Assembly (NCBI GenBank): GCA_019454185.1
Contig: CP075368.1
Location: 1,240,001-1,304,000, forward strand
DNA from: Phycisphaeraceae bacterium
GTDB taxonomy: Bacteria > Planctomycetota > Phycisphaerae > Phycisphaerales > UBA1924
DNA: 64,000 nt
Direction: 5' to 3'
The translations under genes were made by a program, and so were the position numbers. How positions within the stretch are numbered: position 1 is the stretch's first letter; each line of letters starts with the position of its first letter. Below are positions 16,595 to 23,497 of the stretch, piece by piece. The notes below the pieces were generated by a model that worked only from the letters and a program-made list of their open reading frames with translations, had not been told where the DNA came from and did not search any database.

Positions 16595-18289
16595 TCAGCC
16601 AAAGTAAGCACGGAGCGCATAGTCCCTCATCATTCGCTGCGTGGTGAAGTACGACCCGTTCAACGCGATCGAGTGCTGCATCATCGAGATGAACCGAGCA
16701 CGGTCGCGATAGTACATCGGGACCACCGCCTGCTCGAGCTTGGCGTAGACCAGCTCCTTGTCCGCAGCATGGTCTCGCGCCTGCCCTATCTTCGCTTCAG
16801 CCCCGATCGTCCACCCTGTCACGTTCTCGATCATCCCCTCAATCCACCATCCGTCCGCCGTCGAGAGCGACGGAACGCCGTTGAGCGCGGCCTTCATCCC
16901 GCTCGTGCCGGATGCCTCCAAAGGCGGCTCGGGAAGATTGACCCATATGTCGGCCCCGGACGTGAGGATCGCGCCCAGCTCGATGTTGTAGTTCGGGAGG
17001 AACGCGATTCGAACGTGCTCTCGCATGGCACCAATGGACGCGTAGACACGCTCAATCATGGACTTACCGATGCCGTCGTGAGGGTGGGCCTTTCCGGCGT
17101 ACACGATCTGAATCGGTCCGATGTCGCGAGCGATCGACGCGAGACGCTGCGGATCGGAGAGCAGCAGGTCGGTGCGCTTATACGCGGTCACTCGTCTTGC
17201 AAAGCCGAGCGTCAGCACGTCGGGGTCCATCTCAACACCGGAGTCGGCGTGGACACGGTCCATCAGGGCTCGCTTGGCCTCCTGGTGGGCGGCCCAGACC
17301 TTCTCGGGTGCAACGCCCAGCACGGCCCTGAGTTCGCTGTTGCTGCGACGCCAGTCGGGGATGTGCTCGTCGAAGAGCCGACGCATCGCCGGCGAGGCCC
17401 ATGTCCCCGCGTGAACGCCGTTGGTGATCGAGTCGATCTTGTACCCGGGGAACATGGCGCGCGAGACCTCGCCGTGCTTCTTGGCAACCCCGTTCGAGTA
17501 CTTGCTCAGATTCATCGCAAGCCGCGTCGTGTTCAAAATCCCATCCTCGCCGTAGATGTCCGGCCGGTGGAAGACCGGGTGGTCCCCCACGATCCGACGG
17601 ACTTCTTCGATCGCGAACCGATCGTGCCCGGCCTCGATCGGCGTGTGGGTCGTGAAGACGCAGCGCGGCCTCACATACGAGAGCGCGTCGTAGTCAACCG
17701 CGTCACGCCCGACGCGGCAGATGTACTCGCTCAGGAGCTCGACGGTCAGGAACGACGCGTGCCCTTCGTTCATGTGGAACACGGTCACGTCATGGCCGAT
17801 CGCGCGGAGCATCCGCCTGCCGCCGATGCCGAGGATCGTCTCCTGCTTGATCCGATGCCGCGCATCGCCACCGTAGAGGTTGTGCGTGATCTGGCGATCC
17901 TCATCTGTATTCGACTCCATGTCGGTGTCGAGGAAGTAGACGGGAACCCGGTGTCCGCCGACCCCGTGGATGTGCATACAGAACGCGCGAACAAAGACGT
18001 TGCGCCCCTCTACCGGGACGCTGATGCGCGGCTCCATCGGCTGCAGCACCGACTCGGGGCTCCACTCGGTCGGCACCTCGGTCTGGCGCCCGTGCTCGTC
18101 GAGCTTCTGCGTGAAATACCCCTTGCGGTAGAGCAGCGTGACGGCGCACATGGGCAGGCCGAGATCCGCCGCGGCTCTTATCGAATCGCCCGCGAGAATG
18201 CCGAGGCCGCCGGAATAGGTCGGGACGTCGGTGCGGAGGCCGATCTCCATCGAGAAGTAGGCGATGGTGTCCTTGTGCACGCTGCTCAT
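16595..18289 (-). CDS. Alpha-glucan phosphorylase, short GT35 form
   Basis: 564 residues from ATG 18289, with GGAGG 9 bases upstream. N-terminal IAYFSMEIGLRTDVPTYSGG and AGDSIRAAADLGLP are the signature of the short alpha-glucan phosphorylase subfamily. C-terminal EASGTSGMKAALNG holds the pyridoxal-phosphate lysine, and VWVNLPEPPLEASG-like residues surround it. It releases glucose-1-phosphate from glycogen or maltodextrins in the cytoplasm. Neighbouring genes on the same strand (TIM barrel, DUF4149, nth) show no clear carbohydrate link. Confidence 0.92.
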   Translation of the reverse strand: MSSVHKDTIAYFSMEIGLRTDVPTYSGGLGILAGDSIRAAADLGLPMCAVTLLYRKGYFTQKLDEHGRQTEVPTEWSPESVLQPMEPRISVPVEGRNVFVRAFCMHIHGVGGHRVPVYFLDTDMESNTDEDRQITHNLYGGDARHRIKQETILGIGGRRMLRAIGHDVTVFHMNEGHASFLTVELLSEYICRVGRDAVDYDALSYVRPRCVFTTHTPIEAGHDRFAIEEVRRIVGDHPVFHRPDIYGEDGILNTTRLAMNLSKYSNGVAKKHGEVSRAMFPGYKIDSITNGVHAGTWASPAMRRLFDEHIPDWRRSNSELRAVLGVAPEKVWAAHQEAKRALMDRVHADSGVEMDPDVLTLGFARRVTAYKRTDLLLSDPQRLASIARDIGPIQIVYAGKAHPHDGIGKSMIERVYASIGAMREHVRIAFLPNYNIELGAILTSGADIWVNLPEPPLEASGTSGMKAALNGVPSLSTADGWWIEGMIENVTGWTIGAEAKIGQARDHAADKELVYAKLEQAVVPMYYRDRARFISMMQHSIALNGSYFTTQRMMRDYALRAYFG

Positions 18290-18412
18290 ACTCGTCGGCC
18301 TCCGTGGATGGCGCGGACCATGCGGCACTGCTCGGGTTCCTTCCCGGGCAGAGCGTCTAGGGTAACGCGTCCAGTAGGGCCGGGCGCGATACCGTTGCGG
18401 CCCCGCGAGGCA

Positions 18413-19273
18413 TTACGCCCCGGGCTTCGCGTCTCCTGCCTGCGAGTGCCCGTCTGCGAGCGTGCGGCCATCGACTGTCAGCACGGCCTGCCTCGATTGA
18501 TACCCGAACCACGAGTTCACGCCGCTCGGGCCGGGATACTGCGCGTCGAGCGTGGATGCGACATCGCTCATGGTTGACCGGGCATCGACCCATCCCCCGT
18601 TCACGTCCGGGAAGTCGATCGCGCAGTTCGCACACTTCTTGTCATGCTGGAAGCGGATCGGGCACCAGAAGCTCTCGACGTTCCTGAGCATCTCGGTGCC
18701 GAGCGACCAGATCCCCGTCATCCAGTCGCAGTAGAGGCACCAGATCAGGTCGTGCCCGACGAGCCCTTCGAACTTCTGCCGCGAGCAGTTCACCCACTCG
18801 CCCGCATCGTACTTCGGGAACCTCACGAGCATGCGGATCGGAGGCCACAGCAGGTACTGGGCGACACGCACGACCCAGAAGATGGGGACTGCGCCTGCGG
18901 TGATCCAGACCGCGCTGTGGTTCCTGAATCGTCCGACCTTCCTGTTCAGCACGTGGACGATCCGTGTGTGCTTGCGGTCGCCACTGATCCGCTTGCGATT
19001 CGCGGCTTCGTGCAGCACGGTCCAGATGCAGACCGCGGCCACCTGGCCGCAGACAGCGCCGAGCAGACCGATCCAGCCGGCGTAGATCGGTCCGAAGAAG
19101 AGCGGTGCGGCCGTGAAGTAGGTGATCGGGAGATCCAGCCACGGGGCGCGGCAGAGCGCCGCCGCGAGACGCTTGCCGGGCGAGCCGAGCCGAGGGATCA
19201 GGTGGAGGAGGCCGGCCCCGAGCAGGAGACTTGACGCGACAAGAGCCAGAACGGTCAGGAAGTCGTTGAGCAT
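18413..19273 (-). CDS. Conserved-looking membrane protein with cysteine-rich C-terminal part
   Basis: About 286 residues from ATG 19273 (the frame is open to 19336). Two or three N-terminal hydrophobic segments are followed by a soluble part with CLYCDWMTG and CPIRFQHDKKCANC, so five cysteines lie in two clusters that could bind a metal or a Fe-S cluster. The C-terminus mentions a RSTMSDV stretch and polar residues. I do not recognise a family. It diverges from the nifU-like gene, with 96 bases between them. Confidence 0.6.
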   Translation of the reverse strand: MLNDFLTVLALVASSLLLGAGLLHLIPRLGSPGKRLAAALCRAPWLDLPITYFTAAPLFFGPIYAGWIGLLGAVCGQVAAVCIWTVLHEAANRKRISGDRKHTRIVHVLNRKVGRFRNHSAVWITAGAVPIFWVVRVAQYLLWPPIRMLVRFPKYDAGEWVNCSRQKFEGLVGHDLIWCLYCDWMTGIWSLGTEMLRNVESFWCPIRFQHDKKCANCAIDFPDVNGGWVDARSTMSDVASTLDAQYPGPSGVNSWFGYQSRQAVLTVDGRTLADGHSQAGDAKPGA

Positions 19274-19369
19274 GGTGCCAGCGTACACCGACCCGCGTGG
19301 TGCCGCGTGGGGCGCGTGCTCTGTCGATTGGTCCACACGGACGCACGAGTTCGTCCTAGCATTGAAGTG

Positions 19370-19639
19370 ATGTCACACGGAACGAGTGAGCCCGCGTCTG
19401 CCGCCAGCCAGGACCTCAACGCTCGCGTCGAGCAGGTGATCAACCTGATTCGTCCTGCGGTTCAGAGCGATGGAGGGGACGTGGAGTTCGTCGAGATCAC
19501 GGCGGACGGGGTGGTGAGGATCCGGCTGCATGGGGCGTGCGTCGGGTGTCCATCGAGCAACGTGACGCTCCAGATGGGGATTGAGCGGAACCTTCGGGCC
19601 CACATCCCCGAGATCACACGGGTTGAGGCGGTGGCCTGA
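19370..19639 (+). CDS. NifU-type Fe-S scaffold (C-terminal domain)
   Basis: 89 residues from ATG 19370. LNARVEQVINLIRPAVQSDG is the usual helix of the NifU C-terminal domain, and the cluster-binding CVGCPSS motif (CxxC) follows GVVRIRLHGA. Such proteins carry and deliver Fe-S clusters to apo-proteins in the cytoplasm. This genome segment encodes several Fe-S respiratory enzymes, so a scaffold is plausible here, but it is not within those operons. Confidence 0.88.
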   Translation: MSHGTSEPASAASQDLNARVEQVINLIRPAVQSDGGDVEFVEITADGVVRIRLHGACVGCPSSNVTLQMGIERNLRAHIPEITRVEAVA

Positions 19640-19785
19640 ACTGGATCGCCTGGATGGGCGGGCCTCGTTCGTATTCTGAAAGGATATGGAGTCGGCTGAA
19701 CGCAGACATTGCGCGAAGATGGCGTGTGCCCATGGGGACAGCCGGTGGATCAAATCGCGAAATGTCCTTGTGATTACAGGAGTTG

Positions 19786-19794
19786 TGGTATACT
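19786..19794 (+). promoter_or_regulatory. Extended -10 promoter for csrA
   Basis: TGGTATACT: a TG dinucleotide one base upstream of TATACT, about 64 bases before the csrA ATG. A weak -35-like CCTTGT lies 17 bases further upstream. The arrangement fits a housekeeping extended -10 promoter. Confidence 0.5.
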
Positions 19795-19857
19795 GCACCT
19801 GCTCTGATGGAGCCGGATGGTGGGACATCCGTATGGAAAGCGGCGCTGGAGGCACCG

Positions 19858-20082
19858 ATGCTCGTCATCACACGACGTGAAGGAGAGGAAGTTGTGATCG
19901 GTGATCCTCGCAACCCGATCGGGGTTGTGCGGATCGCATCGATCAAGGGCGAACGAGTCCGTATCGCCTTCGACTTCCCTCGTGAAGTAGAGATCCACAG
20001 ACGCGAGATCGCGGACCAGATCGTCCAGGAAGGGCCGGTCGTCGTCGCGACCATCGGTCCGAACGCCGTCTCCGGCACCTGA
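19858..20082 (+). CDS. csrA: Carbon storage regulator CsrA
   Basis: 74 residues from ATG 19858, with GGAGG 6 bases upstream. MLVITRREGEEVVIGD, IRIAFDFPREVEIHRREI and the flanking strands match the CsrA/RsmA dimer, which binds GGA motifs in mRNA leaders and controls translation. It is a monocistronic unit between an extended -10 promoter and a strong hairpin. The GGAGG ribosome site itself is a typical CsrA autoregulation target, by inference. Confidence 0.95.
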   Translation: MLVITRREGEEVVIGDPRNPIGVVRIASIKGERVRIAFDFPREVEIHRREIADQIVQEGPVVVATIGPNAVSGT

Positions 20083-20119
20083 CGCGCTGCACCTGTCGAT
20101 CCTTGGACCATTCAAATAG

Positions 20120-20150
20120 ACGACGCGGACAGGGTGTCCGCGTCGTTGTT
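20120..20150 (+). terminator. Intrinsic terminator after csrA
   Basis: A GC-rich stem CGACGCGGACA/TGTCCGCGTCG with a GGG loop and a T-rich tail (TTGTTC) follows the csrA stop. It lies between the convergent csrA and ndk genes and may serve both. Confidence 0.65.
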
Positions 20151-20181
20151 CATTCGGAGAGTGTCGGTTGCGTCGGCGGGA

Positions 20182-20652
20182 TCACTCCGGCTTGCCGGAG
20201 CCGAAGTCGTAGACCCACTGCTCGATCGCGCGGTCGATCTCGATGACTTCGCCGGCGCGGAAGAAGAGCCCGAGTTCGCGCTCCGCGGCCTCGGGGCTGT
20301 CGGAGCCGTGGATGAGGTTGTAGGAGTTGGAGACCCCGAAATCGCCTCGGATCGTGCCTGGCGCAGCCTTCGAGCCGAAGGTCGCGCCCATCATGTTGCG
20401 GCAGATGGTGATCGCGCCGATGCCGCGGACGGCCATGACCAGGACGGGGCTGCTTGTCATGAACCTGACGAGGCCGGGGTAGAAGGGCTTGGTCTTGTGC
20501 GCTTCGTAGTGCGTTGCGGCGAGTTCCTGCGAGATGCGCATGAGTTTGCAGCCGACGATCTGCAGGCCCTTCTCCTCGAAGCGGCTGATGATCCGGCCCA
20601 TGAGCCCACGCTGGACGGCGTCGGGCTTCAGGATGATGAGTGTTGTCTCCAT
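20182..20652 (-). CDS. ndk: Nucleoside diphosphate kinase
   Basis: 156 residues. TLIILKPDAVQRGLMGRIIS opens the protein, and the phosphorylated histidine is in NLIHGSDSPEAAERE. RNMMGATF-like and GTIRGDFG motifs are in place. It balances NTP pools by transferring a gamma-phosphate between nucleotides. About 15 residues longer at the C-terminus than the E. coli enzyme. Convergent with csrA. Confidence 0.97.
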   Translation of the reverse strand: METTLIILKPDAVQRGLMGRIISRFEEKGLQIVGCKLMRISQELAATHYEAHKTKPFYPGLVRFMTSSPVLVMAVRGIGAITICRNMMGATFGSKAAPGTIRGDFGVSNSYNLIHGSDSPEAAERELGLFFRAGEVIEIDRAIEQWVYDFGSGKPE

Positions 20653-20740
20653 GAGTCGTAATCCTTGTTTGAGTATGGGCTTGCGCCCGAGGGGCGATGC
20701 GTGTCAAAGGGGCAAACAATAGGCCGATTCCGGCTCATAT

Positions 20741-21292
20741 TCAGCGGCGTTCGGGGCCAAGCCCGACACGATGGACCACCTCATACCTCGCCCCGGTCTG
20801 GCTGAGTTCTGAGCGGACGAGGCAGATCTCGTGAACGGGGATCGTGACCGGTTCGAACGATGCCCCGTCGCATCGTTCCACGCCTGAGACGGAAGCGCGG
20901 GCGATGGTCAGGTGGGGCTTGAAGCGATTGCCCCGCTTGCGTTGTTCACGGGTTGCGAGTCGGTGGAACGCGCGGCGCTGGATCTCCAGCATGTCGGGTG
21001 GCGCGTCGGTGAGCGCGGCAAGCACCCTGGGGTCGCCTGTCGCGGGGAGCGTGGCGATGCGATCTGCCCGGAGCGTGAAGCCGCGCAGGCCGGCGGCCGA
21101 TCGCTCGACCGATTCGATGATTTCGTCGGTGCGTCTTCTGTCCACCGTTCCGAGGAAGTGGAGCGTGAGGTGAAGGTGATCGATGCTGGTGACACGCCAG
21201 GCATCGCTGAGGTGTGCCGCACCGATGGCGCGGGCGGAGAGCGCGGTGGCGGCGTCGTGATCGGGGAAGATCGCGATGAAGAGGCGGAGCAT
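20741..21292 (-). CDS. thpR: RNA 2',3'-cyclic phosphodiesterase (LigT/ThpR)
   Basis: 183 residues. Two HxTx motifs form the active site: HLTLHFLG and HLTIARAS. N-terminal MLRLFIAIFPDH is typical of the family. It hydrolyses 2',3'-cyclic phosphates and also has RNA ligase-like activity in some members. It stands alone on the minus strand, downstream of a region holding a palindromic element. Confidence 0.9.
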   Translation of the reverse strand: MLRLFIAIFPDHDAATALSARAIGAAHLSDAWRVTSIDHLHLTLHFLGTVDRRRTDEIIESVERSAAGLRGFTLRADRIATLPATGDPRVLAALTDAPPDMLEIQRRAFHRLATREQRKRGNRFKPHLTIARASVSGVERCDGASFEPVTIPVHEICLVRSELSQTGARYEVVHRVGLGPERR

Positions 21293-21400
21293 GATCGCAG
21301 CGTATGTTGGTGATAGGTGTGGGTCTTGCTGCGGTTCTGTCTGACGGATCGACTCGGAGGGTCCCTTGTGAAGGAAGTGGTCGATTGCTGCGGCATTCCA

Positions 21401-21426
21401 TCACCGCTCTGGAGAGCGGTGCCACC
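21401..21426. repeat. Palindromic element, single copy, intergenic
   Basis: 26-base unit containing ACCGCTCTGGAGAGCGGT, flanked by TC and GCCACC. It is identical to the unit at 22304-22329 and differs by one base from the unit at 4266-4291. It lies between the thpR gene and the end of an uncertain hypothetical gene. Confidence 0.95.
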
Positions 21427-21447
21427 GAAGGCATCCATCAGTCACAA

Positions 21448-22359
21448 CTAGGTCGAGTCGATGGAGCCCGCGGCGGCGACGAGGGTTGCGGCTTGGAGTG
21501 GGGCTCGCCGTTTGTTGGTGCGCGGGTTGTTGAAAGACGGAGTCTTGCGGGAAGGGACGTTGTCGAATGGGGAGTTGGAAGGGGCAGAGGGGGGGAGGGC
21601 ACTGGCACGATGCGGGCCAGTGGTTTGGAGCGTTGGTTCGGGTGTATGACACTTTGGGTCAGAACCGGGAACCAGTGGTGCCCGAGGGGAGTCCGTAACG
21701 TCATGAGGGGACGATGCGGGGGGCGGATCGGGGAGAGCGCCCGACGGGTCAACCGTCTGGTTGTCAACCGTCTGGCTGCGGAGGGAAGAGTCGGAGACTG
21801 TTGTCCGCTGGCTCACGCTCGCGGTTCTCTGCGAGCCCATCGGGCCGTCGACTTTGAGAGGGGTGGCGCGAGATGCGTTGATGGGGACGATGCGTGAGAA
21901 TCGGGAGAGGAGCCACGCGGCCTTGCGTGCGTGGATCGCCGCGCGGAGGCACGTGGGGTCGAGGGGATCGGCGGGGCGGGGTGTGGCGACGAAGTGTTCG
22001 AGGGTTCGAACGGTGGCGTGCACGGCGTGTGAGAGGTTGACGGCGGCGACGAGGCGGACGTGGGTGTATGCCGCGTGCTCGCGGAGGGAGATCGCTTCGC
22101 GTGTATCGGGTTGTGCGAGCCAGATGAGGAGGGCGTCGAGCGTGAGGTTGTGCTTCTCGGCGACGGATGCGAGTGAGTGGTGAGGAGAGGTAAGGTCGTT
22201 CAGCAGCGACAGAGTGACGGAGTGACTCAGTGACAGAGTCGGGAACGAGGAGTCGGAGTGGAGGGCAGAAGAAGGGGCGGAGGGGCAAAGGGCCGTAGCG
22301 GAATCACCGCTCTGGAGAGCGGTGCCACCAACTGGAGTTGTCGCGGACGATGCGACCAT
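21448..22359 (-). CDS. Hypothetical protein with possible HTH region; start contains a palindromic element
   Basis: About 303 residues from ATG 22359. The first 20 residues come partly from the palindromic element (VGGTALQSGDSATAL). A mid segment (HHSLASVAEKHNLTLDALLI and WLAQPDTREAI) has a helix-turn-helix look, and RAAIHARKAAWLLSRFSRIV is helical. The C-terminal third is Ser/Pro/Thr-rich and disordered. No family recognised. The true start may lie downstream of the element (no good ribosome site is seen before 22359), so treat the N-terminus as uncertain. Confidence 0.5.
   Translation of the reverse strand: MVASSATTPVGGTALQSGDSATALCPSAPSSALHSDSSFPTLSLSHSVTLSLLNDLTSPHHSLASVAEKHNLTLDALLIWLAQPDTREAISLREHAAYTHVRLVAAVNLSHAVHATVRTLEHFVATPRPADPLDPTCLRAAIHARKAAWLLSRFSRIVPINASRATPLKVDGPMGSQRTASVSQRTTVSDSSLRSQTVDNQTVDPSGALPDPPPASSPHDVTDSPRAPLVPGSDPKCHTPEPTLQTTGPHRASALPPSAPSNSPFDNVPSRKTPSFNNPRTNKRRAPLQAATLVAAAGSIDST
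22304..22329. repeat. Palindromic element, single copy, in the 5' part of a hypothetical gene
   Basis: Identical to the unit at 21401-21426. On the minus strand it is translated as GGTALQSGD within the first residues of the hypothetical protein encoded at 21448-22359. Confidence 0.95.
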
Positions 22360-22425
22360 GCTGCGACGGTACAGGGTTCGTCGATGGAGGCAAGCGCGTG
22401 GTGCGGAAATCGGGTTTTGCACTGA

Positions 22426-22453
22426 CATACGTCTGTCAGTGGGGTTGCCCAGA
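22426..22453 (+). repeat. 28-bp direct repeat, left copy, bounding the Hachiman segment
   Basis: Begins CATACGTCTGTCAGTGGGGT and is identical over 28 bases to 26543-26570; matching stops abruptly at both ends. Its left part overlaps a 7-base inverted repeat (ACTGACA/TGTCAGT, 22421-22440) that is absent at the right copy. It is a possible attachment site or target duplication. Confidence 0.9.
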
Positions 22454-22529
22454 TTGGCTTGAGGGGCGGCTTGTGCGACCAAGTTGCAATGCGTCAACGG
22501 GCTACTCGGCCCAGCAGGTTTGTGCGCAC

Positions 22530-22535
22530 TATAAT
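22530..22535 (+). promoter_or_regulatory. Candidate -10 element of the Hachiman operon
   Basis: Perfect TATAAT 11 bases before the hamA ATG. No good -35 lies at the right spacing. If used, the transcript would be nearly leaderless, or hamA might start further downstream. Confidence 0.3.
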
Positions 22536-22546
22536 TACTGAGACGT

Positions 22547-23491
22547 ATGACGGTACTGAACGCGACGCATCCTCTCGCAGACCTTCAGCGAATGCTCTCC
22601 GCTTCGCGGCAGAACTATGACGCCTGCATCGACCACGTCGTACACACGCATACTTGTTCTGGTGTGACGGCGACAATGCGAATGCACCATCTCAAGTTCG
22701 ACGCCAACGGACAGCCGAAAGTGTCCGACCTCGCAAGTTGCCTCGTGAATCACGCGATTGACTACGCGATTTCTGCTCGGCACCGGCCCGCCACGATGAC
22801 GGCGCAAGAGGCCGCCAAGTACATGCAGGAAGCGCGCAAGTTGTTTCGTGTGGTCACGGTCCCAGCCGAGGATGCCGAGCTTGCCGGAGAAGCAGGTGAG
22901 CTGCTGTTGTACTTCCTCTTGGAGACAGTGTTGGAGGCTCCTCAAGTTGTCGCAAAGGTCGAGCTCAAGACTAGCCCCGCACTTGAAGTCAATGGCTCCG
23001 ATGGCATTCACATGCGTTGGAATCCGACGGACAGCATAGTCGATGTGTACTTTGGCGAATCGAAGCTGTACAAGAGTGTCGGAGCCGCTCTAACCAACGC
23101 ATTCAACAGCATTGAGAGCTTCCACGCCAATGGCATGCGCGTACACGAGTATGCGATGGCCACCAAGTTCTTCAAGGGCGTCGATGACCACGTGAAGGAT
23201 GCCGTTACCGAAGTGCTTTACACCGGCAGGCCCGGCCCGGGTGCGAGAATCAACCATGCTTGCTTGATCGGGTACGACTGGACGGCGAATGGGCTCACCC
23301 CCGGACAGGCCGCAGCGGAGGTCGAGGCCCAGTATCGACAGCAATACCTCGCGGATGCCAAGCGACTGCACCGCTTGCTTCAAACCCGCTTCGACAAATG
23401 CCAGAGAAAACACTTTGGATTCGAGGTGTTTTTCCTTCCCTTCACGAGCGTGCAAGGGTTTCGAGATGCCTTCATTGCCGCTATGGAGTGA
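22547..23491 (+). CDS. hamA: Hachiman anti-phage protein HamA (DUF1837)
   Basis: 314 residues. The conserved core reads GELLLYFLLETVLEAP, then VAKVELKT, GSDGIHMRW and VDVYFGESKLYKS. This is the DUF1837/HamA signature: a glutamate, the GSDGIH aspartate and the ESK motif form a PD-(D/E)XK-like nuclease site. In Hachiman, HamA is the effector nuclease held in check by the HamB helicase until phage DNA is sensed. It is followed after 6 bases by hamB in the same reading frame. Its sequence and base usage look less GC-rich than the surrounding genes, consistent with transfer. The pair is bracketed by 28-bp direct repeats. Confidence 0.88.
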   Translation: MTVLNATHPLADLQRMLSASRQNYDACIDHVVHTHTCSGVTATMRMHHLKFDANGQPKVSDLASCLVNHAIDYAISARHRPATMTAQEAAKYMQEARKLFRVVTVPAEDAELAGEAGELLLYFLLETVLEAPQVVAKVELKTSPALEVNGSDGIHMRWNPTDSIVDVYFGESKLYKSVGAALTNAFNSIESFHANGMRVHEYAMATKFFKGVDDHVKDAVTEVLYTGRPGPGARINHACLIGYDWTANGLTPGQAAAEVEAQYRQQYLADAKRLHRLLQTRFDKCQRKHFGFEVFFLPFTSVQGFRDAFIAAME

Positions 23492-23497
23492 GCCGCG

